A stretch of DNA of 64,000 nucleotides from Labedaea rhizosphaerae (GTDB lineage: Bacteria > Actinomycetota > Actinomycetes > Mycobacteriales > Pseudonocardiaceae), in NCBI RefSeq assembly GCF_004362825.1, contig NZ_SNXZ01000002.1, positions 248,001 through 312,000 on the forward strand, written 5' to 3'. Positions 45,698 to 57,760 of this stretch are shown in pieces. Under the pieces are notes generated by a model that saw nothing but the letters and a program-made list of their open reading frames with translations, had not been told where the DNA came from and ran no database searches. The position numbers and the translations under genes were made by a program. Position 1 is the stretch's first letter. Every line of letters starts with the position of its first letter.

Positions 45698-46621
45698 ATG
45701 AGAGCGATCACCGTGCGCGACCGTGACGCGGGAGCCGCCGGCCTCACCCTGACCGACATGCCCTATCCCCACGCCGCGGAGAACGACGTCATCGTGCGCG
45801 TGCACGCGGCAGGCTTCACCGCGGGAGAGCTCGACTGGCCGGCCACGTGGACCGATCGGGCGGGCCGCGACCGGACACCCAGCATCCCCGGGCACGAGCT
45901 GTCCGGCACCGTGGTCGAGCTCGGCTTCGGCACGACCGGGCTGACCGTGGGCCAGCGGGTGTTCGGGCTGAGCGACTGGGCCCGCAACGGGTCGCTGGCC
46001 GACTACGTCGCGGTGGAGGCCCGCAACCTCGCGCCCCTGGCGGCCGACGTCGAGCACACCGTCGCCGCCGCGTTGCCCATCTCGGGGCTGACGGCGTGGC
46101 AGGGGCTGTTCGACCACGCCCACCTCACGACCGGCCAGACCGTCCTGGTACACGGCGCCGCGGGCGGGGTCGGCTCCCTCGCCGTGCAGTTCGCCCGCGA
46201 GGCGGGTGCCCGCGTGCTCGCCACCGGCCGGGCGGACCACCGCGACGGCGTGCTCGGCCTCGGTGCGCAGGAATTCTTCGACCTGGCCGACGGCGGCTGG
46301 GAGCACGCCGGCGAAGTGGACGTGGTCCTCGACGTGTTCGGCGGCACCGTCCTCGAGCGGTCGACGGCTCTGGTGCGCTCCGGCGGCACCCTCGTCACCA
46401 TCGCCGAACCCCCGGCCGTGCAACCGAAGGACGGGCGAGCCGTCTTCTTCGTCGTCGAACCCGACCGGGCGCGGCTGGCCGACCTCGCCCAGCGCGTGCG
46501 GACCGGAAAGCTCAACCCCGTCGTCGGCACGGTGGTGCCGCTCGCCGAGGCGCCCGCCGCGTTCACCGCCCACACGCCCGGCAAGACGATCATCCAGGTC
46601 GCGGAACCAGGCACGGAATGA
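45698..46621 (+). CDS. Zinc-independent MDR quinone oxidoreductase
   Basis: ATG 45698 behind GGAAAGGA gives 307 residues. It is an MDR-superfamily enzyme lacking the structural-zinc loop. The GroES-like fold (IPGHELSGTVVELG) is followed by a Rossmann NADPH motif (VLVHGAAGGVGSLAVQFA). It is similar to quinone oxidoreductase and enoyl-reductase types. It is in an operon with the HD protein under the divergent GlxA-type regulator, so it may process the same toxic small molecule. Confidence 0.85.
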   Translation: MRAITVRDRDAGAAGLTLTDMPYPHAAENDVIVRVHAAGFTAGELDWPATWTDRAGRDRTPSIPGHELSGTVVELGFGTTGLTVGQRVFGLSDWARNGSLADYVAVEARNLAPLAADVEHTVAAALPISGLTAWQGLFDHAHLTTGQTVLVHGAAGGVGSLAVQFAREAGARVLATGRADHRDGVLGLGAQEFFDLADGGWEHAGEVDVVLDVFGGTVLERSTALVRSGGTLVTIAEPPAVQPKDGRAVFFVVEPDRARLADLAQRVRTGKLNPVVGTVVPLAEAPAAFTAHTPGKTIIQVAEPGTE

Positions 46622-48712
<2,091 letters not shown>

Positions 48713-48722
48713 GACGTGTCCT

Positions 48723-48738
48723 GAGGACTTTGGTCCCC
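48723..48738. promoter_or_regulatory. DevR-box-like site upstream of devR
   Basis: GAGGACTTTGGTCCCC, an imperfect palindrome of the DosR-box class, lies between the kinase stop and the devR start, 84 bp upstream of the latter. It implies positive autoregulation. Confidence 0.65.
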
Positions 48739-48821
48739 TCCACCGGGGCCCACCGCCAATCGATCAATGCGCGCAGGGGCCTTAGCCTCGAGGACAGAGC
48801 AATCCGGACAGGGGTGACACG

Positions 48822-49475
48822 GTGATCAAGGTCTTTCTCGTCGACGACCACGAAGTGGTGCGCAAGGGGGTCGCCGGATTGCTGGAGAGCGACCCCGAGC
48901 TCACCGTGATCGGCGAGGCAGCCTCGGCCGCGCAAGCCCTCGCCCGGATCCCCGCGCTGCGCCCGGACCTGGTGCTGCTCGACGTGCGACTGCCCGACGG
49001 CAACGGCGTCGAGCTGTGCCGCGAACTGCGGTCGAAGCTACCAGAACTCAACGTCCTGATGCTCACCTCCTACACCGACGAAGAAGCCATGCTCAACGCC
49101 ATCCTCGCCGGCGCCGGTGGTTACGTCATCAAAGACATCCAGGCCGCCCGCCTGGTCTCCGCCGTCCGCGAAGTCGGCGCCGGCCGGTCCCTGCTGGACA
49201 ACCGCGCCGCCGCCACCCTCATGGCCAAACTCCGTGCCGACGCCGAATCCAACGGCCCCGTCGACCAACTGACCGAACGCGAGCGCACGCTGCTCGACCT
49301 CATCGGCGAGGGTCTCACCAACCGGCAGATCGCCGAGCGGATGTTCCTCGCCGAGAAGACCGTGAAGAACTACGTCTCCCGCATGCTGACCAAACTCGGC
49401 CTCGAACGCCGCACCCAGGCCGCCGTGCTCGCCACCGAACTGCGCACCAGCAAGCGCCACGATTCCGAGACCTGA
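48822..49475 (+). CDS. devR: DevR/DosR-like NarL-family response regulator
   Basis: GTG 48822 gives 217 residues. The receiver domain has the phospho-acceptor Asp54 ([12 protein letters not shown]), acidic residues DD8-9, Thr82 and Lys104 (YVIKDI). The C-terminal LuxR/NarL helix-turn-helix is [20 protein letters not shown] with [15 protein letters not shown]. Asp54 and the KNYVSRML recognition helix coincide with Mycobacterium tuberculosis DevR, which binds GGGACTTTAGTCCC-type boxes. Similar boxes occur at 42373, 46916, 48723 and 56454. Confidence 0.92.
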   Translation: MIKVFLVDDHEVVRKGVAGLLESDPELTVIGEAASAAQALARIPALRPDLVLLDVRLPDGNGVELCRELRSKLPELNVLMLTSYTDEEAMLNAILAGAGGYVIKDIQAARLVSAVREVGAGRSLLDNRAAATLMAKLRADAESNGPVDQLTERERTLLDLIGEGLTNRQIAERMFLAEKTVKNYVSRMLTKLGLERRTQAAVLATELRTSKRHDSET

Positions 49476-49511
49476 CTCCGTTTGTCCGCTGTGGACATTC
49501 AGGGATCTTGG

Positions 49512-49564
49512 CCTCGAATTACGAGCGGCTGCCGCGTGGCCCTCGATTAGGAGCGGCTGCCGCG
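49512..49564 (+). repeat. Two copies of a ~25-bp direct repeat
   Basis: CCTCGAATTACGAGCGGCTG plus CCGCG (49512-49536) is repeated with a single-base gap and one substitution at 49541-49564. The second copy runs into the left hairpin arm, so it may mark the element boundary. Confidence 0.7.
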
Positions 49565-49625
49565 GGTGTTCGCCGCTGGGTGGTTGGGTTGGTCTCGGGG
49601 CCGGGGCGGCGAACACCCTTGCCAC
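49551..49625 (+). repeat. Left inverted-repeat arm of the DUF222-HNH element
   Basis: About 75 bp that recur, nearly identical and inverted, at 51020-51090 beyond the DUF222 gene. The arm itself folds: GGGTGTTCGCCGC (49564-49576) pairs perfectly with GCGGCGAACACCC (49606-49618) around a GGTTGGGTTGGTCTCGGGG loop. Weaker similarity continues inward toward the gene. Confidence 0.75.
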
Positions 49626-49794
49626 CGATGCCGGCGGTTTGCGGTGCTTAGGTGGCCGGGTCGAATGGTTGCGTTGCGCTGTTTGCGTGCCGTTTGTGGG
49701 TGGTCCCGACGGTTGGCCGGGTTGCGTGAAAGACCGGAATATTCCACCATTCTCGGTTAGGCCGTTTGGCCGATTGTTGTGGTATGATCGGGGT

Positions 49795-50916
49795 ATGGAA
49801 CTGGGGGAGCTTAACTCGACTGCCGCTCAGTTGCGGCGTCTGGAGTTGAAGCTGCTCGACGACATTTCCCGCCTCGAGTGGAAAGAGTCCGGGTATCCCC
49901 AGTTGTGGCGGTTCCTGCAGGATGTCCTGCACGTGACCGCCCAGGAGGCCAAGCGCCTTGAACACCACGTCGAGTTGTTGTGCCCGAAGGTGGGGATCAC
50001 CGGACAGCCCATCCCGCCGCGGCTGCCTGCCGCGCGAGCGGCGATGGCCGCTGGGGAGATCTCCGGTGCGCATGTGGACAAGATCGCCACCACGGTGGAG
50101 TCGGTCCCGGTCGAGCACGGCGAACAGGTCGAGGCAGACATGACGGGGTTGGCGCGGAAGTTCAACCCGACCCAGCTCATCCGCCTGGGCGAGCGCATCG
50201 TCGACGCCCTGAACCCGGACGGCGCCAAGCCGATCGAACGAACGGTGGTGGATGCGCAGAACACGCTGGACCTGTACGAACACCGCGACGGGTCGCTGTC
50301 GGGCCAGTTCCGGTTCGGCGGGGAGTACGCGAGTGTGCTCCGTGCGCTGCTGTCCCCGCTGGCCAAGCCCCAGGCCGAGGATGACCGGACTTTGAGCGAG
50401 CGGCAGGGTGACGCGCTGGCCGAGATCATCGGCTTCGCCGCCGACTCCGGCCAGGCCCCGGCCGAGGGCGGCGAGCGTCCCCACATCGCGGTCACGGTCT
50501 CCTTGGAGACCCTGCAGACCCGCATCGGCCAGGCCATCCTCGACGACGCCCGCACCCTGACCCCGGAGCAGGCCCGCCGGGTGGCCTGCGAAGCGAAACT
50601 CATCCCCATCGTGCTGAACAGTAAATCGCAGCCGTTGGATATCGGCGAAACCCGCCGCCTAGCCGATAAACGATTGCGCAGAGCCCTCGCCATCCGAGAC
50701 GGGGGCTGCGCCGCCCCAGGCTGCGCGCGAACACCACACCAGTGTCACGCCCACCACATCAAACATTGGGCCGACGGCGGACCAACGACATTGGATAATC
50801 TGGTGTTGGTGTGCCCGTATCACCATCGGCTGATCCATCACACCGAATGGACGGTGCACATGGATAACGGACTGCCGGTATTCACTCCACCGCCTTGGTT
50901 GCAACGCTCTGCGTAA
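49795..50916 (+). CDS. DUF222 and HNH-endonuclease protein (13E12-family-like)
   Basis: ATG 49795 gives 373 residues; a TATGAT -10 hexamer lies only 7 bp upstream, so the transcript may be nearly leaderless. The N-terminal DUF222 region (about 5-250) is followed by an HNH nuclease domain (CAAPGCARTPHQCHAHHIKH, then NLVLVCPYHHRLIHH). This matches the 13E12-type repeat proteins found in many copies in actinobacteria. The gene is bounded by long inverted repeats, so it resembles a selfish or mobile unit without its own transposase. Confidence 0.85.
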   Translation: MELGELNSTAAQLRRLELKLLDDISRLEWKESGYPQLWRFLQDVLHVTAQEAKRLEHHVELLCPKVGITGQPIPPRLPAARAAMAAGEISGAHVDKIATTVESVPVEHGEQVEADMTGLARKFNPTQLIRLGERIVDALNPDGAKPIERTVVDAQNTLDLYEHRDGSLSGQFRFGGEYASVLRALLSPLAKPQAEDDRTLSERQGDALAEIIGFAADSGQAPAEGGERPHIAVTVSLETLQTRIGQAILDDARTLTPEQARRVACEAKLIPIVLNSKSQPLDIGETRRLADKRLRRALAIRDGGCAAPGCARTPHQCHAHHIKHWADGGPTTLDNLVLVCPYHHRLIHHTEWTVHMDNGLPVFTPPPWLQRSA

Positions 50917-52283
<1,367 letters not shown>

Positions 52284-52325
52284 CCCAGCATCGACTCCTC
52301 CGGTTACGCGGTTCCAGCCACCAAG

Positions 52326-52362
52326 GGCCCGCTGAACTGGCATGACCCTAGATCAGCGGGCC
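52326..52362 (-). terminator. Hairpin before the cyclase gene
   Basis: A perfect 10-bp stem GGCCCGCTGA/TCAGCGGGCC with a 17-nt loop, downstream of the minus-strand nitroreductase and USP relic and upstream of the cyclase start. Confidence 0.6.
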
Positions 52363-52529
52363 ACTAGGTGACCGGTCAGGAGGTAGTGCGCTGACACGCC
52401 GCTGCGGTCAGACGGTGGGCGCGGGTTGCCCCGCGGCCGGCGCCCGGTGGTGGCAGCGGCAGCCCGCGGCGCGCTGGGTGAACCGTCCACACACGCGACA
52501 ACGGGGCGGGCAAGCTCCACAGTGGACAT
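52353..52529 (-). pseudogene. 5' remnant of a universal stress protein
   Basis: From ATG 52529, behind GGGAGC, the frame reads MSTVELARPVVACVDGSPSA then PRAAAA, an ordinary USP start with its ATP-binding DGS motif. It then turns into Arg/Pro-rich sequence and stops at 52353, far short of the ~140 residues of a USP domain. It lies 140 bp downstream of the Acg-type gene on the same strand. Confidence 0.65.
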
Positions 52530-52668
52530 CGATTGCTCCCTGCTGATCGTGTTCTCGGCAGGCGCCCGGCACAGCGAGGACCTCCTGCACCCATGACCCA
52601 ATCCCTGCAACGTCGTCGCGGCGAGGGCGGCAAGTCCCCGGGCGAAGGGACCTCCGCAACCAGTCGGA

Positions 52669-53604
52669 TCAGCGCGCGCCGGTCTGGTAGGCGATGGCGC
52701 CGTCGACCGGCAGGCCGGTGACCGGGTACCCGGTGCGCAGCAACGCCTGGGGGTGTCCGGGCAGGTGCAACCGTTCGGCCACGCCAAGGCGCACTTCGGG
52801 GAGTTGGAGCGGTTGGGTCAGCACCGAACCGACCAGGCCCTGCGCGATGGCGGCGAGCCACAACCGTTGCAGCGCCGCACCCGCCAGGATGTGGTCGCGC
52901 GGACCGTCCGCCGGGGTGTGCACGATGAGCATGGCTTCGCCGGAGAGCCGGTTGTACAGCGTGATCCGGTCCGGCACGTGCGTGGTGCCTTGGACGAGGC
53001 CCGACCAAGGCAGCGTGGAGTTTGCGCTGAGCGGGCGCGGGAACAGCGCGCTCCACGCGCTCAGCTCGCGCTGGTAAGCCCGGTCGTCGTGCAAGACCCC
53101 GCCCGCGTAGGACAGCAGGTCGGCCAAGGCCTTCGTTTCGGCGCTGCTGTGCACGAGGTGGACCTCGACCCCGGCCGTGGTGGCGGACTCGGCGAGGGTG
53201 CGCAGCAGGCCGTGCGACGGACCTTGGTAGGCGAACGGCGCCCGGTAGCTGCGTCGGCGGAAGATCGCGTGGTACAGGCCGGCCTCCGCCTCGCTGAGCT
53301 CCGCGTGGCCGACCACCCGCAGTTCGGCGACCAACTCGGGCCGGGCGGGGTCGGGTCGGACGGACACCTCGACGGCCCGGCCGAGCGTGCGACTCGCGAG
53401 TTCCACGTTCGCCAGCGCCGCACCACAGGACATCAACCGGTCGCGCCCGCTCGGATCGTGCCTGGGCAACTGGACGTCGGTGCGCTCACGCAGTCGGAGC
53501 AGGTCGTCCTCGACGGAGAGTTCCCACGGCTGTGTGTTGTGCACGGACGGAGCGCAGGCGAGCGCTCGCACCAGTATTCCGGTCTCGAGACTGGAGAATG
53601 GCAT
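52669..53604 (-). CDS. Acg-type FMN nitroreductase-family protein
   Basis: ATG 53604 behind GGGAGC gives 311 residues; the frame also has a start 33 bp upstream. It opens with LVRALACAPSVHNTQPWELS, the same Acg hallmark as the gene at 41303, and has FRRRSYRAPF and a C-terminal LLRTGYPV. It is divergent from a CBS-BON gene; a partial DevR-like core (GGACCAAGGT, 53631-53640) lies 27 bp upstream. Confidence 0.83.
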   Translation of the reverse strand: MPFSSLETGILVRALACAPSVHNTQPWELSVEDDLLRLRERTDVQLPRHDPSGRDRLMSCGAALANVELASRTLGRAVEVSVRPDPARPELVAELRVVGHAELSEAEAGLYHAIFRRRSYRAPFAYQGPSHGLLRTLAESATTAGVEVHLVHSSAETKALADLLSYAGGVLHDDRAYQRELSAWSALFPRPLSANSTLPWSGLVQGTTHVPDRITLYNRLSGEAMLIVHTPADGPRDHILAGAALQRLWLAAIAQGLVGSVLTQPLQLPEVRLGVAERLHLPGHPQALLRTGYPVTGLPVDGAIAYQTGAR

Positions 53605-53628
53605 GACGCGCTCCCTGGTGTTCGGCTT

Positions 53629-53644
53629 CAGGACCAAGGTTGGG
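53629..53644. promoter_or_regulatory. Weak DevR-box-like site
   Basis: CAGGACCAAGGTTGGG keeps one arm and the centre of the box but little of the second arm. It lies between the divergent Acg-type and CBS-BON genes. Confidence 0.3.
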
Positions 53645-53759
53645 CCGCCAGCGGCGACCCGGAGCAGAGCAGCAAGTCCCCGGCGTCGAGGCCTTGTCGC
53701 ACCTGTATTCCCGCTGCCGCCCGCCTACCGTCGGCGACATCCCCGAAAGGAGGTTCGCC

Positions 53760-54470
53760 ATGCCGCACCACAAGGTCGGCGACGTGATGACCACCGACGT
53801 GGCCACGACGACACCCATCGCCGCGGTGAAGCGTGCCGTGGACCTGATGCGGACCAGGCAGGTGAACGCGCTGCCCGTCGTCGACGGTGACGGTCGCCTG
53901 CTGGGCATCCTGTCGCGCGCGGACGTGATCGCGAAGCAGAGCGACGCGGCTGTGGATCGCCCGTGGCGGCGCAAGTTGCGCCGCCGTCAGCGCATTCGCG
54001 CGCACGCGCGTTCGGTCGGTGAGCTGATGACCTCGCCCGCGCACACCGTGGCCGCCGACGTCACGATCGCCGAGGCCGCGCAGATCTTCGCCCGGTACCG
54101 GCTCAACCAGCTACCGGTCACCGAAAACGGGATCCTCGTAGGCATCGTGAGCCGGATCGACCTGATGCGGACCTTCCTGCGCTCTGACACCGACCTCACG
54201 CACGACGTCGAAGACGCCCTCGCCCGCGGGTTCGGCATCAGCATCACCCCGGCAACGGTGCGGGTCTCGGTGCTCAACGGAGTCGTGACCCTGCACGGCA
54301 AGCTCGAAACGAAGAGCTCGCTCCCGATCGCGGCCGCCGTCGCGCGAGCGGTCGACGGGGTGGTCGACGTCGAATGCCTGCTGGACTTCGAACGAGACGA
54401 CACGCACGACCCCGAGGTCCGCCTGGCGGCCCAGGACGTCACCTGGCAGGGCGGCTGGTCGAACCGGTGA
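53760..54470 (+). CDS. CBS-pair plus BON-domain protein
   Basis: ATG 53760 follows AAAGGAGG by 6 nt, giving 236 residues. Two CBS motifs (about 5-65 and 88-145; LPVVDGDGRLLGILSRADVI and LPVTENGILVGIVSRIDLM) are linked by a strongly basic stretch (RPWRRKLRRRQRIRAHAR). A BON domain (about 155-215; VRVSVLNGVVTLHGKLETKS) ends the protein. Its tail overlaps the convergent USP gene by 32 bp. Confidence 0.85.
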   Translation: MPHHKVGDVMTTDVATTTPIAAVKRAVDLMRTRQVNALPVVDGDGRLLGILSRADVIAKQSDAAVDRPWRRKLRRRQRIRAHARSVGELMTSPAHTVAADVTIAEAAQIFARYRLNQLPVTENGILVGIVSRIDLMRTFLRSDTDLTHDVEDALARGFGISITPATVRVSVLNGVVTLHGKLETKSSLPIAAAVARAVDGVVDVECLLDFERDDTHDPEVRLAAQDVTWQGGWSNR

Positions 54471-54861
54471 CCGGCTCGACCACCAGCACGACGGTGCACG
54501 GCGCGTGCGAAGCGAGGTGCGACACGATCCTCGACTGACCGCCCCGCGCCGGTCGCGCCAGCACGAGCAACTCCGCGTTCTTCGCCTCCTCGATCAGCGC
54601 CGCACGCGCCGACTTCATCGGCGTCGCGCACCGCACGACCAAACCGGGTTCGATGGTGCGGGCGGCCGTGGTCGCGAGCTCCACGATCCGCCGGCCGCTC
54701 GCGTAGTTCTCCACCGCGTCCACCGCGTGCACCACCCGCAGGGGCGCACCGCGCAGCCTGGCCTGCTCGACCGCCCACCTGAGCGCGACTTGCGAACGCG
54801 CCGAGCCGTCGACACCGACGACGATGGGGCGGAGGATCTCCTTCTCGTTCAACGGTTCCAT
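54439..54861 (-). CDS. Single-domain universal stress protein
   Basis: ATG 54861 gives 140 residues: VVGVDGSARSQVALRWAVEQ at the start, then AELLVLARPARGGQSRIVSH and APCTVVLVVEP. The usual G-2x-G-9x-G(S/T) ATP loop is altered (LARPARGGQSRIVSHLA), so ATP binding may be weakened or lost. The stop lies within the convergent CBS-BON gene. Confidence 0.8.
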   Translation of the reverse strand: MEPLNEKEILRPIVVGVDGSARSQVALRWAVEQARLRGAPLRVVHAVDAVENYASGRRIVELATTAARTIEPGLVVRCATPMKSARAALIEEAKNAELLVLARPARGGQSRIVSHLASHAPCTVVLVVEPVTGSTSRPAR

Positions 54862-54910
54862 GTCCACTCCCTGAGGTGCGGCAGCCTGACGCTGACGTTG
54901 ACCATGACCG

Positions 54911-55816
54911 TCACCTCCGCTGCTCGGCCGGCGGGCGCACGACCGCGATCGGGCACGGCGCGGTGTGCACCAGCGCCTGGCTGGTCGAGCCGAGACCCAT
55001 GCCGGTGAACGCACCCCGGCCACGCGAGCCGACCACGACCAGCTGGGCTTGCTCGGCGGCGTCGGTCAGGGCACGCACCGGCCGGTCGTGGGCGACGACC
55101 CGGGTCACGCGGACGTCGGGGTACTTGTCCTGCCAGCCGGCCAGCCGCTCGGCCAGCAGCACGGTCTCGTCGTCGACGACGTCCTGCCAGTCGCTGTCCC
55201 ACGGCAGCGCGGTCCACGCGCGAGCGAAGGCAATGTCGAGCCAGGTGTGCACGGCGACCAGCTCGGCACCGCGCATCGACGCCTCGTCGAAGGCGTACTC
55301 GATGGCTGCCTCGCTCGCGGGCGTGCCGTCCACACCCACCACGACCGGACCCTCGGTCCTCGGCGGACGATCACCGACACCACGCACCACGACGACAGGC
55401 CCGTGCCCATGCGCGGTCAGCGCCACCGCCACCGAGCCGACCAGCATGTCGCGGAAGCCGCCGAGCCCGCGATGGCCCAGCACGACGCAGTGCGCGTCCG
55501 CCGACTTCTCGATGAGGACCTCGGTCGCGGTGCCGACCTCATGACAGCTCACGATCTCGACCTCCGGCGCGACGACCCGCGCCGCGTGCGCGGCTTCGGC
55601 GATGATGTGCTGACCGTTCTCGGTCAACGCCTCGACCCACCGCGCCTGAGACGCGGTGGTCGTCGGATGCTGGATGGGCGGCAGCACGCAGGCGTGCACG
55701 ATCCGCAGCGGCAGACCACGCAGCTTCGCCGAGCGGGCTGCCCATCGAGTGGCCGCCAGCGCCGAATCGGACCCATCGACGCCGACCAGCACGGGCGGGC
55801 GCGGGTTCGTGCTCAT
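54911..55816 (-). CDS. Tandem universal stress protein
   Basis: ATG 55816 (MSTNPRPPVLVGVDGSDSAL) gives 301 residues with two USP domains. Both keep the ATP motif (CVVLGHRGLGGFRDMLVGS; LVVVGSRGRGAFTGMGLGS). The gene lies 19 bp downstream of another USP gene on the same strand, so 54439-56393 is probably one USP operon. Confidence 0.87.
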   Translation of the reverse strand: MSTNPRPPVLVGVDGSDSALAATRWAARSAKLRGLPLRIVHACVLPPIQHPTTTASQARWVEALTENGQHIIAEAAHAARVVAPEVEIVSCHEVGTATEVLIEKSADAHCVVLGHRGLGGFRDMLVGSVAVALTAHGHGPVVVVRGVGDRPPRTEGPVVVGVDGTPASEAAIEYAFDEASMRGAELVAVHTWLDIAFARAWTALPWDSDWQDVVDDETVLLAERLAGWQDKYPDVRVTRVVAHDRPVRALTDAAEQAQLVVVGSRGRGAFTGMGLGSTSQALVHTAPCPIAVVRPPAEQRR

Positions 55817-55835
55817 CACGATCGCGTCCCCGTGG

Positions 55836-56393
55836 TCACAACAGTGGTCCCGGCGTGGGATCCATGGTGTGGGAACGACTTCCGGCCACGACGGATCGCT
55901 GCTTCTCATGGCCGTGGCGGCGCGGGGTGTCGGCGCGCACGATCACGACCGGGCACGGCGCGTGCCGCACGCAGTGCGCGCTCACCGAACCCAGCAACGC
56001 CGGCAGCACGCCGGAGCTGCCGTGGCTGCCCACCACCAGCATCGCCGCATCAGCCGCGGCCCGCACCAGTGTCTCCCCCGGCGGTCGCCCGCCCAGCTGC
56101 ACGTGCCGGTACTCGGCTTTCGGGTGGTGGGCCACCGCGGTCGCCAGGTTTTCGTGGATGTACTCCGCCAGTTCGACCATCCCCGCGTGCGGCCCCACGA
56201 TCTCCGCTCCCGGCACGCTGCCCGGACCGGTGGCGACCGCACGGTCGGCCAGCGGCTCGAAGTAACGCCACACGGTGACGACCTCGACGGTGTAGCCGCG
56301 GCACTCGCCCTCGGCCATGGCCCAGTCCAGCGCGGCCGCGGCCGCCTCGGATCCGTCGAGCCCCACGACGATCATCGGTTTCGGTGCGCTCAT
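55836..56393 (-). CDS. Universal stress protein
   Basis: A 185-residue single USP domain (VVGLDGSEAAAAALDWAMAE; AMLVVGSHGSSGVLPALLGS; HAPCPVVIVRAD) with a 30-residue basic/polar tail. It is the first gene of the USP run, with a DevR-box-like GGGACCAAGGGCC 61 bp upstream. Confidence 0.85.
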   Translation of the reverse strand: MSAPKPMIVVGLDGSEAAAAALDWAMAEGECRGYTVEVVTVWRYFEPLADRAVATGPGSVPGAEIVGPHAGMVELAEYIHENLATAVAHHPKAEYRHVQLGGRPPGETLVRAAADAAMLVVGSHGSSGVLPALLGSVSAHCVRHAPCPVVIVRADTPRRHGHEKQRSVVAGSRSHTMDPTPGPLL

Positions 56394-56453
56394 CGGGTCT
56401 CAGCTCCTTCCCGCTCGGGCTCAACGACACCACCCGGACCCGTGCGGGCACGA

Positions 56454-56466
56454 GGGACCAAGGGCC
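56454..56466. promoter_or_regulatory. DevR-box-like site upstream of the USP operon
   Basis: GGGACCAAGGGCC differs by one base over its length from the complementary form of the box at 42373 (GGGACCAAGGTCC). It is 61 bp before the start at 56393. Confidence 0.5.
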
Positions 56467-56605
56467 GCACCGCGGGGTCAAGAGGTCACCGGCGGCCGAG
56501 CCGGTGGACTCTGGTGGTGCGTCCGCGCACGCGGCAATGTCGATGGCTTGCGGGAAAGGACGTGTGTGGCTGTTCTCCAGCCGGCCGGAGTGGGTTTGCC
56601 GGCGG

Positions 56606-57760
56606 TCAGATCAGGTCGCGCCAGTAGGCCGGGATCTCCTCCGGCTGGATCGCGCCACCGCCGCAGCTGTCCTGGTAGAACCACTCCCGGAAGCCGACCG
56701 GGTCGGTGATGCGGTTCTGGTAGCCCCAGCCCTGCGCGCGGTCCTTCTCCGCTCGGGGGAAGGCGGCGCGGTTGCGGTGCCTGGCCAGGCAGGTCTCGTA
56801 GTCCATCCGGTGCAGGTGGATCAGGTACAGCAAGGGATCGACGTTCTTCTTCTGGTCCAGCCGGTGGTGGAAGCCCAGGTTCCACAGCATCGGAACCCTT
56901 GCCAGCAACGACTTCGAGTACACGTCGTTGCGGTACCACCACGACCGCTGCGCCAGCACCGGCTTCGCGGGGTCGAAGGCCGGTTCGCGGTCGGTGACGT
57001 GCAAGAGCTCGTAGCCCTGGCAGGTCACGAAGTCCTCGTCGAAGTTGTCCAGGTAGTCACCCAGGTCACCGGTGCGCGGGTCCGGCGCCACGATCTCGTC
57101 GGCGTCCACGAACAACACCACGTCGTAGCGGTCGAGCAGCTCGTGCTGGTGGTGTTGCACGGTGTCGCGTTGCCACTCCGCGCCGAACACCGGCTGGTGG
57201 ATCGGGATCCGGGTGAAGTCGAACCGGTCGGCCAGTTCGTGGGCACCGCCATGGTCGAGCACGTGGATGTCCTGCGGCGCGAAGAACTGCTGGTAGTAGC
57301 GCAGCCAGATCGGCAGGAAGACCTGTTCGTCGCGCACCAGCGTGAACACGGCGCGCGTCGGGCGCGCGTCAGGCACCGCCGCGATCTTCCAGCGCTGCCG
57401 GGGATCGTGGTAGTACGACGAGTCGTCCACGGCACTGCTCAGCGCCCGGCCACCCTCGGCCGCGACGATGGCGTACTCGTGGTCGGCGACCGGTACCAGC
57501 CGCCAGCGGCCGGGCTCCCCGTCCGCTGCCAGCGTCAGCTGGTCGGTCAGGCGCGTGCCAGTGCCGAGATTCGCCACGTGCCACAGGTGTTTGCGGCCGT
57601 CGACCCGGCTCAGCCGCCACTGCTGGTGGGCGTCGTCCTCGTGGCGGCGCCAGTCGTCGGCGAGCGTGCCACCCGGGCCGGCCTGCAGGACCTGCCCGGT
57701 GCCCACGTTCACCAGCTTGACCGCCCGGTCGGCCGGGACCGACGTCACCCCACAGCTCAT
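56606..57760 (-). CDS. Ricin-type lectin fused to a GT92/GT2-like glycosyltransferase
   Basis: ATG 57760 overlaps the preceding gene's TGA (ATGA), giving 384 residues. Residues about 10-130 look like a beta-trefoil lectin domain (VKLVNVGTGQVLQAG, QQWRLSRVDG, QRWKIAAVPDA). From 140 the chain is a glycosyltransferase A-type domain: VRDEQVFLPIWLRYYQQFF, then VVLFVDADEIVAPD with the metal-binding DAD, and FHHRLDQKKN. No signal peptide or helix is visible, so it is cytoplasmic or membrane-associated through its partner. It is the last gene of a surface-glycan operon. Confidence 0.75.
   Translation of the reverse strand: MSCGVTSVPADRAVKLVNVGTGQVLQAGPGGTLADDWRRHEDDAHQQWRLSRVDGRKHLWHVANLGTGTRLTDQLTLAADGEPGRWRLVPVADHEYAIVAAEGGRALSSAVDDSSYYHDPRQRWKIAAVPDARPTRAVFTLVRDEQVFLPIWLRYYQQFFAPQDIHVLDHGGAHELADRFDFTRIPIHQPVFGAEWQRDTVQHHQHELLDRYDVVLFVDADEIVAPDPRTGDLGDYLDNFDEDFVTCQGYELLHVTDREPAFDPAKPVLAQRSWWYRNDVYSKSLLARVPMLWNLGFHHRLDQKKNVDPLLYLIHLHRMDYETCLARHRNRAAFPRAEKDRAQGWGYQNRITDPVGFREWFYQDSCGGGAIQPEEIPAYWRDLI

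Larger units (their letters stand above)
49476..49794. other. 319-bp gap with DevR-like box, direct repeats and hairpin arm
   Basis: Downstream of devR lie, in order, a weak DevR-box-like GGGATCTTGGCCTC (49502-49515), two direct repeats, the left inverted-repeat arm of the DUF222 element, and the DUF222 promoter with a TATGAT -10 hexamer at 49783-49788. No protein-coding gene is seen. Confidence 0.6.
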
